Source: F23-B02 sp963650165
GTDB lineage: Bacteria > Bacillota > Clostridia > Oscillospirales > Oscillospiraceae
Assembly: GCA_963650165.1 (NCBI GenBank)
Contig: CAVJKX010000002.1
Coordinates: forward strand, 1 to 64,000
Direction of reading: 5' to 3'
Length of the DNA: 64,000 nt
Below the pieces are notes generated by a model. It was not told the DNA's origin. It did no database searches and saw nothing but the letters and a program-made list of their open reading frames with translations. A program made the position numbers and the translations under genes. Of this stretch, positions 41,651-49,530 are shown piece after piece. Every line of letters starts with the position of its first letter. Position 1 is the stretch's first letter.

Positions 41651-41679
41651 ATTTTATCATTTTTCAGCTGCATTAGCAA
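41651..41679 (-). promoter_or_regulatory. Promoter of the twelve-gene operon
   Basis: TTGCTA (41679-41674), 17-bp spacer, TAAAAT (41656-41651), 36 bp before the methyltransferase start. Confidence 0.6.
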
Positions 41680-41743
41680 GGAAAAACCGTTCACAATTTT
41701 GCAGGCGCATACATACAAATTTTTAGCTATTTTTAAAAAGTTC

Positions 41744-41796
41744 TTGACAAGGCTTAACAGTGTGTGTATTCTAAGTGTGTGAGAACGAACCACACA
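41744..41796 (+). promoter_or_regulatory. Promoter and candidate operator of the GntR-ABC operon
   Basis: TTGACA (41744-41749), 17-bp spacer, TATTCT (41767-41772). An inverted repeat TGTGTG-N9-CACACA at 41776-41796 lies at the start site, matching the position and general form of operators of the YtrA branch of GntR repressors. Confidence 0.7.
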
Positions 41797-41818
41797 GTTA
41801 CTATGGAGGGATCGAACA

Positions 41819-42184
41819 GTGATCAGCATAAACTTCCGGGATCCGCGTCCTATATACGAACAGATCAAGGACGGGATGCGCCGCCTGATCGTGACCGGAG
41901 CGCTGCCTGCCGGCAGCAAGATAAGCTCCGTGCGCGAGATGGCCACCGGGCTTGCCATCAACCCCAGCACGATCCAGCGAGCCTACCGTGAACTGGAGGC
42001 CGAGGGATACATCTGTTCAGTGCCCGGAAAGGGCAGCTTCGTCTGCTCCAATGACGAGGCCGAGGCTCTGCGCCGCTCGGAGCTTATCGGAAAATTCGAC
42101 GAGCTCGTCACGGAGCTTGGCTATGTCGGCGTTACAAAGCAGATGCTTTCGCAGCGCCTGAAAGGAGAGCTTGACCATGATTGA
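41819..42184 (+). CDS. GntR-family (YtrA-type) repressor
   Basis: A 121-residue GntR regulator with only a winged helix and a short C-terminal helix, the YtrA subfamily: FRDPRPIYEQIKDGMRRLIVTGALPAGSKISSVREMA, NPSTIQRAYRELEAEGYICSVPGKGSFV. It starts with GTG at 41819, eight bases after GGAGGG. YtrA-type repressors usually control the ABC transporter genes next to them, here directly downstream and overlapping by 8 bp. The inducer is unknown. Confidence 0.9.
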   Translation: MISINFRDPRPIYEQIKDGMRRLIVTGALPAGSKISSVREMATGLAINPSTIQRAYRELEAEGYICSVPGKGSFVCSNDEAEALRRSELIGKFDELVTELGYVGVTKQMLSQRLKGELDHD

Positions 42185-43070
42185 GATCAGAAACGTCGTC
42201 AAGGAGTTTGACGGCTTCCGCGCGCTCGACGAGCTGAGCATGAGCGTTCCCAAGGGCTCGGTGTACGGCCTTGTGGGGCCCAACGGCGCGGGAAAAAGCA
42301 CGATAATCCGCCATCTGACCGGCATATACAGGCAGGACTCCGGCGAGGTGCTCGTCGACGGGCAGCCGGTGTTCGAAAATCCGGCGATCAAAAAGCGCAT
42401 AGCGTATATCCCCGACGATATATTCTATTTTTCAAATTCGACCATTGCAGAGATGGCCAACTTCTACCGCAGCATTTATCCGCAGTTTGACACGGAGCGC
42501 TTTGACAGGCTCGGCGAGGTGTTCGGCCTTGACCGCAAGCGGCAGATGCGTAAGCTGTCAAAGGGCATGCAGAAGCAGGCCGCGTTCTGGATGACGATGG
42601 CGCTCAGACCCGACGTTCTCGTGCTCGACGAGCCGGTGGACGGGCTCGACCCCGTGATGCGCCGTCAGATCTGGAGCATCGTAATGGCGGACGTTTCGGA
42701 AAACGAGACGACGGTGCTCGTTTCCTCGCACAATCTGCGCGAGCTTGAGGACGTGTGCGACCACGTCGGCATAATGAACAAGGGCAAGCTGATGATAGAG
42801 CGCAGCCTGAGCGAGCTTCAGGAGGGCATCGTCAAGGTGCAGCTTGCGCTGCCGGACGGTGCGCAGCTCCCTGATGGGCTCGATGTGCTGCATACATCGT
42901 CCACCGGCAGGCTTCAGACGATGATAATGCACGGCACGACGGCGGAGCTTGAAGAGAAGCTTGCTGCCGCAAAGCCGCTGTTTATGGACTTTGTTCCGCT
43001 TACGCTTGAGGAAATATTTATTTACGAGCTGGGAGGTGCTGACTATGAAGTCAAAGATATCGTTCTTTAA
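42177..43070 (+). CDS. ABC transporter ATP-binding protein (exporter type)
   Basis: A 297-residue ATPase: Walker A GPNGAGKSTIIRHL, Q-loop YIPDDIFYFSNSTI, signature-like LSKGMQKQAAFWM, Walker B VLVLDEPVDGLDPVM, and switch histidine VSSHNLREL. The ATG at 42177 follows GGAGAG and overlaps the gntR stop. The LSKGM form is typical of small exporters linked to YtrA regulators; the substrate (antibiotic, peptide or lipid) cannot be told. Confidence 0.9.
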   Translation: MIEIRNVVKEFDGFRALDELSMSVPKGSVYGLVGPNGAGKSTIIRHLTGIYRQDSGEVLVDGQPVFENPAIKKRIAYIPDDIFYFSNSTIAEMANFYRSIYPQFDTERFDRLGEVFGLDRKRQMRKLSKGMQKQAAFWMTMALRPDVLVLDEPVDGLDPVMRRQIWSIVMADVSENETTVLVSSHNLRELEDVCDHVGIMNKGKLMIERSLSELQEGIVKVQLALPDGAQLPDGLDVLHTSSTGRLQTMIMHGTTAELEEKLAAAKPLFMDFVPLTLEEIFIYELGGADYEVKDIVL

Positions 43071-44835
43071 CGCAGGGCTTTTCAAAAGCACACTTCGGCG
43101 CTTCTGGCCGCTGTGGATCATCCACTTCGGAGGCTGGTTCCTGTTCATGCCGGTGCTGACGCTCGTCAACAGCATGGGCTCGTCGAAGACCTATGATTAT
43201 GTGTTCATCATTGCGCACAGCGCCGTATTCGCCTCGCCCATCGTAGCATTCCTGATGGCGATAATATCCGCGATGGCCGTGTTCAGCTTTATGTACAGCT
43301 CCCGCAGCACGGGGCTCATAGCCTCCCTGCCGCTGCGCCGCGAGACCGTGTTCGGCTCGGTCTGGCTCGGCGCCGTCGCCGCCGTTATATGCTCTAACAT
43401 TGTTATTGCGCTGCTGACCTTCGTGTTCTCGCTCGGCGCGGTATCCGGCACGGCGCTGGCATTAAAGGCCGTCATGATCTGGTTCGGCGTGTATTCGATG
43501 CAGTTCATGCTCTTTTTCGGCATAGCCTCGATAACCGCCGTCATGACCGGCAGCATAGTCGTGCTCCCTGTGCTGTTTATAATCTTCAACTTCTTTGCGG
43601 TCGTCATGGAGTACATCGTAAGAATGCATTTTTCCTGCCTCATCTGGGGCATGGAGAATTTCGCGTTCGACAGCGTGCTCGACTTCCTCTCCCCCATCGT
43701 TTACATGCTCGGCAGCTTTAGTCTTGAAACCATGCATGACTACGATCATCTGATCGGTGAGAGCTCCATTTTCTCCGTCACCTACAGCCACTGGACGGCA
43801 ACGGCCATATACTGTGCCGTCGGCCTTCTGCTTTCGGCTGCGGCGCTGCTGATATTCAGAAAGCGCAGAATGGAATCTGCCGGAGACGTTGTCGCCGTGC
43901 GCTGCCTGAGACCCGTTTTCAAATACGGTGTCACGGTCTGCTCTGCCCTGTGCGGCGGTGCGCTGCTGTACACCCTGCTGTATGCATTGTTTTACAATCC
44001 CGCGCTGTCGGTCGTCATAATGATACCGAGCCTCATAATTTTCGCCTTCGTCGGCTACTTCGGTGCGAGGATGCTGCTTGAAAAGAGCTTCCATGTTTTC
44101 CATGACGGCTGGGTCGGTCTCATAGTCGTGTGCTGCCTGTGCGCGGTGTTCACGCTCGGCTGCGATCTCGACGTGTTCGGCCTCGGGCGCTACATCCCCG
44201 AGGAGAGCAGCATAAAGTATATGTCCGTGTCGGACAGCGGAAGGATCCACAGCGAAGAGGGCATCGCTAAATTTCGTGCGCTGCACGAGAGCATCGTGAA
44301 GGATAAGGACAAATACTGCAATATCAGTGAACGCGATACCTGCTGTGAGCCCATCATCTTCACATACACGCTCAAGAGCGGGCGTGAGGTCGTGAGAGAG
44401 TACGACATACCCGAAAATGATGAAAACTACACTAAGTACCACGAGCTGCTCAATTCGCAGGACATCCTGATCGAGCGCTTCACGACGGGCATCCCCGTCG
44501 ATACCGAGCACTGCGTCTACACCGTTTTCAGCACCATAAACGGTGTCTACGATATGGCGCTCACTCCCGAGCAGGCCGTTGATTTTTACAGCAATGCGTT
44601 CATGCAGGATATCAAGGCCGGACGCATGAGCGCAGGCGGAGACTATCTCGGAATGATAAGTATCGTGCTTGCGGATAATCAGGCGGCAAACGGCAGTCCT
44701 TCAGGTGAAGATCTTGAGTGTACGATATACTCGACCTGCACGAGCTGCATTTCCTGGGTGAAGGAAAATCTCGGCGTTGACCTGACGGATCCGGCCTATT
44801 TAAACGGTACCGTAATGGACACCGTAGCATATTGA
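43045..44835 (+). CDS. ABC transporter permease with a large extracellular domain
   Basis: A 596-residue membrane protein. The start at 43045 (MKSKISFFNAGLFKSTLRRFW) is set by GGGAGGTG; the longer ORF start lies inside the ATPase gene. The N-terminal ~380 residues hold about ten helices (six, a charged break, then more); the C-terminal ~210 residues are soluble and probably outside (from ~DVFGLGRYIPEESSIKY). It is the membrane partner of the upstream ATPase; one protein may form the dimeric pore. No motif identifies the substrate. Confidence 0.75.
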   Translation: MKSKISFFNAGLFKSTLRRFWPLWIIHFGGWFLFMPVLTLVNSMGSSKTYDYVFIIAHSAVFASPIVAFLMAIISAMAVFSFMYSSRSTGLIASLPLRRETVFGSVWLGAVAAVICSNIVIALLTFVFSLGAVSGTALALKAVMIWFGVYSMQFMLFFGIASITAVMTGSIVVLPVLFIIFNFFAVVMEYIVRMHFSCLIWGMENFAFDSVLDFLSPIVYMLGSFSLETMHDYDHLIGESSIFSVTYSHWTATAIYCAVGLLLSAAALLIFRKRRMESAGDVVAVRCLRPVFKYGVTVCSALCGGALLYTLLYALFYNPALSVVIMIPSLIIFAFVGYFGARMLLEKSFHVFHDGWVGLIVVCCLCAVFTLGCDLDVFGLGRYIPEESSIKYMSVSDSGRIHSEEGIAKFRALHESIVKDKDKYCNISERDTCCEPIIFTYTLKSGREVVREYDIPENDENYTKYHELLNSQDILIERFTTGIPVDTEHCVYTVFSTINGVYDMALTPEQAVDFYSNAFMQDIKAGRMSAGGDYLGMISIVLADNQAANGSPSGEDLECTIYSTCTSCISWVKENLGVDLTDPAYLNGTVMDTVAY

Positions 44836-44843
44836 TGATCAAA

Positions 44844-44879
44844 AACAAAGCTCCCGTTCGGCCGAACGGGAGCTTTGTT
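44844..44879. terminator. Hairpin between the ABC operon and the zinc-ribbon gene
   Basis: AACAAAGCTCCCGTTCGG and its exact complement form an 18-bp stem without a separate loop sequence. It separates convergent transcription from both sides. Confidence 0.8.
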
Positions 44880-44886
44880 ATACCTG

Positions 44887-45315
44887 TCATTTTTTATAAT
44901 TGCCGGGCTTTTTATGGCCGCAGACGGTGCAGTAGGCAATGTCCTTTTCGTAGAAGTGGCGGTTTGATTCGATGTGCTGCTTCATTTTGACAAAACGCTC
45001 GCGCTCCTGCTTCGTGAGCTTGCCGCGGTAGGTGCGTCCGCTGTAATCACGCGCGATTATAATGCTGACGCCGAGGAATATCAGGCCGAACACGATAAAT
45101 ATCACCATCGCCGCCCACAAAACGCCCTGCGATACCTCGCCGATCACCGGCCCTCCGAGTATCGGACGGAAGTACACGGCGCATACGAGCGCAACGACCG
45201 TGAGCACGGCATAAACGCCGAACTGCGGCCACAGCGTCGGCGGCAGCTTTCCGCAATGCGGGCATATCTTCATTCCCTCGGGAATATAATTATTGCAGCT
45301 TTCACATTCACGCAT
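44887..45315 (-). CDS. Zinc-ribbon membrane protein of unknown function
   Basis: A 142-residue protein that I do not recognise. It starts with a zinc ribbon (CESCNNYIPEGMKICPHCGK), followed by two transmembrane helices (~residues 33-48 and 65-88) and a basic cytoplasmic tail, ending with a second Cys pair (CTVCGHKK). The start follows GGAGAA. It stands alone. Confidence 0.65.
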   Translation of the reverse strand: MRECESCNNYIPEGMKICPHCGKLPPTLWPQFGVYAVLTVVALVCAVYFRPILGGPVIGEVSQGVLWAAMVIFIVFGLIFLGVSIIIARDYSGRTYRGKLTKQERERFVKMKQHIESNRHFYEKDIAYCTVCGHKKPGNYKK

Positions 45316-45385
45316 GTTTTTTCTCCTTTACGGGATGATGCTTTGATTATATCATACTCCGGAAATTTTTCAATAATCAATAAGA

Positions 45386-45407
45386 AGAGGCAGCCGAAGC
45401 TGCCTCT
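45386..45407 (-). terminator. Terminator of the symporter gene
   Basis: AGAGGCAGC-TTCG-GCTGCCTCT stem on the minus strand, followed by TCTTATTG (weak T-run). Confidence 0.6.
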
Positions 45408-45437
45408 ATATTTCGTGTTATGTTGCTTACATGCTGC

Positions 45438-46997
45438 TTAGCCGAAGAAGTCGGTGATCTGCGAATACAGGACGAAGGCCATGCCGATCGGGGTAAGGAA
45501 CTTGTAGCAGATATTAAAGAAGGTCTTGCCCCAGAACTTGTGACCGGACTGCTCGCACTCTTCAACGACCAGGTCAAGCTTCCAGACCCAGCCGATAAGG
45601 AAGGCCATTACCATTGCGCCGAGAGGCATCAGGATGCCTTCGGAGATCATATCGTAGAAGTCGAGCCAGTCGCCGTTCCATGTCTTTGCGGTGTTGAGAT
45701 AATAGGTCTCGGATGCGTCGAAGGCTGCATCCTCGGCGACCGCGGTGTAAATTCCGTCGTCACCCTTTACATAGTAGTCTGTATCAGCCGCAAACTCGGT
45801 GATGTCGCCGGCCTCGGACCAGTGCATGCCGAAGATGTCGGCCGGGTTGCCCATGGCCGCGCCGCCGTTGGTGCCGGCGCCCAGACCGTCAAGGCAGGTG
45901 GGCAGGCAGAACACGAAGATGATGACTGCGCAGAGAATTGCGTACTTTTTGCGACCGGGTGCCTTGCCCTTTTCGACGTTCTGGTCGACCTTGTAGGAGG
46001 TGATGACCTCAAGCAGCGAGAAGGAAGAGGAAATTGCCGCGATGAAGACGAGGGAGTAGAACAGGAAGCCCATGATGTTGCCGACGTAGCCCATCTTCTC
46101 GAATACGATCTGCATGGACATGAACAGGAGTCCCGGGCCGGAGCTGGTGTTGCCGCCGAGGAATGCGTAGCATGCGGGCATGACGATCATGCCGGCCATG
46201 ATGGCGACGAGGGTATCGCAGATAACGACGATAACTGCGTTCTTCTGGAGGCTCTCCTTCTTCTGGAGGTAAGAGCCGTAGTTGATCATGGCGCCCATGC
46301 CGAGTGACAGGGAGAAGAACATCTGACCGGCTGCGGTCTTGAGGACCTTGCCGAAGTTCTCCTTAAGAGGCTCAACGTTCCAGCCGAACATGAACTTGTA
46401 GCCGTCCATTGCGCCGGGCTGAACCGCGACGTAGATGATAACGACGATGAGCATGACAAACAGTGCGGGCATGCCGACGCGGCAGAAGTTTTCGATGCCG
46501 TCTTCAACACCGGCCGCGACGATGAATGCGTTCAGTGCGATGAAGATAGCAGTCCAGAGTATCATCTGGCCGCCGTTCATGATGAAGCTGCCGAAGTAGG
46601 TGGAGATGTCGGCGACGTTCCAGGTATTCCAGCCGAAGATAGCGGTCAGGTAGCCGAGTGCATAGCGCATGACCATGCCGCCGAGGACGAAGTAGAAGCA
46701 CAGAATGAGGAACGGCGCTGCGATAGCCATATAGCCGAGCCATGTGAACTTCTTGCTGAGCTTGCGGTAAGCCGAAACGGGGCTCAGTCCCGTTTTGCGG
46801 CCGATGGTGAATTCGCCGATCATGACGGCGAGTCCGACGAAGATTGCGAGGATGAGGTAGACCAGCAGGAATGCGAAGCCGCCGCTCATGCCCATCTTGT
46901 ACGGGAAGCCCCAAATGTTGCCCAGACCGACTGCCGAGCCGATGGCTGCCATCAGGAAGCCGAAGTTGGAGCCGAATGTTGCGCGATTGTTTTCCAT
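45438..46997 (-). CDS. Sodium-dependent transporter, neurotransmitter:sodium symporter family
   Basis: A 519-residue LeuT-fold transporter with about eleven to twelve helices. The sodium-site region SNFGFLMAAIGSAVGLGNIWGFPY is intact, as are FSLSLGMGAMINYGSYL and SSFSLLEVITSY. The family imports amino acids with sodium. A ~50-residue Asp/Tyr-rich insert near residues 400-450 (around FAADTDYYVKGDDGIYTAV) in a late loop is not usual. The start at 46997 (MENNRATFG) follows GGAGAG. Substrate unknown; a wide regulatory region lies upstream. Confidence 0.9.
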   Translation of the reverse strand: MENNRATFGSNFGFLMAAIGSAVGLGNIWGFPYKMGMSGGFAFLLVYLILAIFVGLAVMIGEFTIGRKTGLSPVSAYRKLSKKFTWLGYMAIAAPFLILCFYFVLGGMVMRYALGYLTAIFGWNTWNVADISTYFGSFIMNGGQMILWTAIFIALNAFIVAAGVEDGIENFCRVGMPALFVMLIVVIIYVAVQPGAMDGYKFMFGWNVEPLKENFGKVLKTAAGQMFFSLSLGMGAMINYGSYLQKKESLQKNAVIVVICDTLVAIMAGMIVMPACYAFLGGNTSSGPGLLFMSMQIVFEKMGYVGNIMGFLFYSLVFIAAISSSFSLLEVITSYKVDQNVEKGKAPGRKKYAILCAVIIFVFCLPTCLDGLGAGTNGGAAMGNPADIFGMHWSEAGDITEFAADTDYYVKGDDGIYTAVAEDAAFDASETYYLNTAKTWNGDWLDFYDMISEGILMPLGAMVMAFLIGWVWKLDLVVEECEQSGHKFWGKTFFNICYKFLTPIGMAFVLYSQITDFFG

Positions 46998-47036
46998 AAC
47001 TTTCTCTCCTTTATTTTCCTTTGCCGCGAATCGCAC

Positions 47037-47452
47037 GCGGCATAAGAAGCGGGTGGGTGTTAACTTTCTATTAACGCCGTGCCGAACTTGTAAACAGACT
47101 TTACACTATATTCACACATTTTTCAATAGTTTTTTGCTGTTTAAATATTAACTTTCGCTTTCGTTAGTTAAAGTTTTGTGCATGTTTCACAAGGTATTAC
47201 ACATTTTCATATGTGATATTACCAAAATTCAAGGTATTGAACAATTGCCAAATTATTATCGTTCGCTTATGAGTTAACATTTTCTTAACACTGGTATTAA
47301 TACACTTTATACGCCCGTGTTAACGCGTATTAATATATTTAATATGCGAAAGAAAAAATCCGCTTTGCACTTGATTTTTTGATTATATACTGTAAAATAA
47401 TAATGTTTGGAATCACTACATAATACGGCGACCGGCGGCCGATAACTGCGGA
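47037..47452. promoter_or_regulatory. 415-bp AT-rich intergenic region with repeated GTTAA/TTAAC sites
   Basis: Between the divergent symporter and phosphoribosyltransferase genes. It contains GTTAA-N7-TTAAC at 47059-47075 and 47273-47289, a related GTTAA-N6-TTAAT at 47319-47334, the palindrome GTATTAATAC at 47294-47303, and an imperfect inverted repeat (GGTATTACACAT / ATGTGATATTACC) at 47193-47223. The sites look like repeated binding sites for one regulator. The spacing differs from the known Rex consensus, so no regulator is named. Confidence 0.55.
47371..47398 (+). promoter_or_regulatory. Promoter of the phosphoribosyltransferase gene
   Basis: TTGATT (47371-47376), 16-bp spacer, TAAAAT (47393-47398). 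Confidence 0.6.
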
Positions 47453-47482
47453 ATGCTGGTTTCAGCAGAATGGAGACATGAA

Positions 47483-48037
47483 ATGACTTACGAAATGGAC
47501 ATTGCCGGCTTAAAACGCGAGCTGCCCCTGTGCAAGGTCACCGACGACCTCTACATAGGTGCTTTTGTCATGTTCGGCGATGTTGAGCTGACCGTCCACT
47601 GCGCAGCGGAGCTTCTCAAGAGAGCTCCCGAATATGACTACCTTATCGCTCCCGAGGCAAAGGCCATTCCCCTTCTCTACGAAATGGCGCGCCAGAGCGG
47701 CGCGGAGAAATACTTCCTTGCAAGAAAAGGCCCCAAGGCATACATGAGCGGCGTTTTTGAGGTGCACGTCAAGTCCATCACCACCATGGACGTGCAGCGC
47801 CTTGTTATCGATACGGCAGATGCAGAGCTCATCAAGGGCAAGCGCATACTTATCATTGACGACGTTATCTCGACCGGCGAGAGCCTCAGAGCAGTCGAGG
47901 AGCTCGTAAAAAAGGCCGGCGGCAATATAGTCGGCAGAATGGCCGTCCTCGCGGAGGGTGCGGCGCAGGAGCGCGACGATATAATCGTTCTCGGCGGCCT
48001 GCCCCTGTTTAATCCCGACGGCACTGTTAAAGAATGA
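47483..48037 (+). CDS. Phosphoribosyltransferase (adenine/xanthine PRTase-like)
   Basis: A 184-residue PRTase. The PRPP-binding motif is RILIIDDVISTGESLRAVEEL, and YLIAPEAKAIPLLYEMARQSG occupies the position of the family's hood/ribose-binding region. It lacks the GFVPVRKPGKLP segment of typical Apt, having EKYFLARKGPKAYMS instead. It probably acts in purine salvage. The start at 47483 follows TGGAGAC. Single gene with its own terminator. Confidence 0.75.
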   Translation: MTYEMDIAGLKRELPLCKVTDDLYIGAFVMFGDVELTVHCAAELLKRAPEYDYLIAPEAKAIPLLYEMARQSGAEKYFLARKGPKAYMSGVFEVHVKSITTMDVQRLVIDTADAELIKGKRILIIDDVISTGESLRAVEELVKKAGGNIVGRMAVLAEGAAQERDDIIVLGGLPLFNPDGTVKE

Positions 48038-48044
48038 TAGACGC

Positions 48045-48078
48045 AAAAAATTCCACCGCAGCAGCGGTGGAATTTTTT
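48045..48078. terminator. Terminator shared by the PRTase gene and tadA
   Basis: AAAAAATTCCACCGC-AGCA-GCGGTGGAATTTTTT, bidirectional, between convergent genes. Confidence 0.85.
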
Positions 48079-48523
48079 ATCGTTTATTTTGAAAAAAGTC
48101 CTTTAAGAGCCGTGCCGATTCACCGGCTCGGACATTTCCGTATATCGCCGGCCTGTGCCCGTAGCGCTCCTCAAACAGATTGATGACGCTGCCGCACGAG
48201 CCGGTGTTTTCATCCTTCGCACCGTACACGACGGTCGGTATGCGCGAATTGATTATTCCTCCGGCGCACATCGGGCAGGGCTCAAGTGTAACATATATCG
48301 TGCAGCCGGAAAGGCGCCAGTCGCCCAATGCAAGGCAGGCCTCGCGTATGGCCTCCATCTCCGCGTGCCGGGTCGCGTCATGGCTCTCCTCTCTCCTGTT
48401 GCGGCCGCGGCCTATGATAACGCCGTCGGCATCGGCGATAACGCAGCCGACCGGTATCTCTCCCTCGTCGAAGGCCTCGCGCGCAAGCTCGAGCGCAAGG
48501 CTCATGTATTGTTCTCTGTCCAT
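48077..48523 (-). CDS. tadA: tRNA-specific adenosine-34 deaminase
   Basis: A 148-residue zinc deaminase: EGEIPVGCVI, HAEMEAI (zinc His and catalytic Glu) and EPCPMCAGGII (two zinc Cys). TadA forms inosine at the wobble base of tRNA-Arg. It overlaps the end of the LysR gene by 22 bp; its RBS lies inside that gene, so the two are co-transcribed. Confidence 0.92.
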   Translation of the reverse strand: MDREQYMSLALELAREAFDEGEIPVGCVIADADGVIIGRGRNRREESHDATRHAEMEAIREACLALGDWRLSGCTIYVTLEPCPMCAGGIINSRIPTVVYGAKDENTGSCGSVINLFEERYGHRPAIYGNVRAGESARLLKDFFQNKR

Positions 48524-49428
48524 GCAGTGCCTCCTATCGTCTCAGACGCTATGCGCATAAATTCGGATATGATCTTCCACTGGTACGGCCGGACACGGCA
48601 GCCGAAATTTATCGGGTAGCGGGCATTTTCGGCAAAGGTGAAGCTCCTCAGCCCCTCAAGCTGCTGCGGCGAGAGCGCCATTTCTATCATGTTCTCCGGG
48701 CAGAAGCATATGCCGATACCGTCGGCGGCCATTGCCATGAGCGTTTCGGCATTGTCCGACTGCGCCCGGATCTCCGGCTGAAAGCCCGCTGCCTTCATCA
48801 TGCGGCGGCTTATCCTGCCGACGATATCCTCGGGGTTTCCCATGACAAAGGGCCTGTCCGCAAACAGTGCAAGACCAGCGGCGTCGAGCCGCTCCCCCGC
48901 TCCGGGCGGACACATGCTTTTAGGTGCGAGCATGACGACCTGCTCGGTGTAAAAATCGTGGAGCACTATCCCCTGCACCGGCTCGTCGAAATTCGCAACG
49001 GCAAGGTCAATATCCCCGCTCTGAAGCTTGCGCACAAGCACGGAGTTCACGCTCTCGTCAAGTCTGATGCAGATATTCGGGTACTCGCGCCGGAACGCCG
49101 ATATGATATCCGGCATGACGGCTCTGCCGCGCGTATAGGATATGCCCACGCGCAGTACGCCGCGCTGATTGCCGGTTATATCCCGCAGCTCGGACTGCAT
49201 GGACTGATAGGTCCTGTGCAGCTCGGATGCATAGCGCAGGAACACCTCGCCCTCGTAGGTCAGCTCCAGCGGGTTTCGCCGCACTATGAGCTTGCAGCCG
49301 AGCTCACGCTCGACGGCCTGTATATGCGCACTGAGCGTCTGCTGCGTTATGTGCAACTCCTCGGCCGCCTTCGTTATGCTGCGCTTTGCCGCGACAGTTA
49401 CGAAATACTCCATTGTCAGAAAGTTCAT
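48502..49428 (-). CDS. LysR-family transcriptional regulator
   Basis: A 308-residue regulator. The start at 49428 (MNFLTMEYFVTVAAKRSITKAAEEL) follows GGAG; the longer ORF start runs through the promoter region. The HTH continues HITQQTLSAHIQAVERELGCKLIVRR; a periplasmic-binding-like effector domain follows (VGISYTRGRAVMPDIISAF). It is divergent from an NhaC-type transporter gene, which it probably controls through the palindrome at 49477-49490. Confidence 0.9.
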   Translation of the reverse strand: MNFLTMEYFVTVAAKRSITKAAEELHITQQTLSAHIQAVERELGCKLIVRRNPLELTYEGEVFLRYASELHRTYQSMQSELRDITGNQRGVLRVGISYTRGRAVMPDIISAFRREYPNICIRLDESVNSVLVRKLQSGDIDLAVANFDEPVQGIVLHDFYTEQVVMLAPKSMCPPGAGERLDAAGLALFADRPFVMGNPEDIVGRISRRMMKAAGFQPEIRAQSDNAETLMAMAADGIGICFCPENMIEMALSPQQLEGLRSFTFAENARYPINFGCRVRPYQWKIISEFMRIASETIGGTAWTENNT

Positions 49429-49458
49429 GTCCCATGCTCCGCACAAGTATTTTACTGT

Positions 49459-49509
49459 ATTATACTCCGAAATAATCAGTTTTACAACTGTTTTATATAG
49501 TAGTAATAT
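49459..49509. promoter_or_regulatory. Divergent promoters with a LysR-type operator
   Basis: Minus: TTGTAA (49487-49482), 17-bp spacer, TATAAT (49464-49459) for lysR. Plus: TTTACA (49481-49486), 17-bp spacer, TAATAT (49504-49509) for the transporter. The palindrome CAGTT-TTAC-AACTG (49477-49490) covers both -35 boxes, ideal for coupled autoregulation. Confidence 0.75.
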
Positions 49510-49530
49510 TAAGCGCTGAGGTGAAAAAAT

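Noticed and set aside
47059..47334. Rex operator interpretation of the GTTAA/TTAAC sites
   Set aside because: Arm sequence is similar to the clostridial Rex site, but the spacer is 6-7 bp where the Rex consensus I know (TTGTTAA-N4-TTAACAA) has a different geometry.
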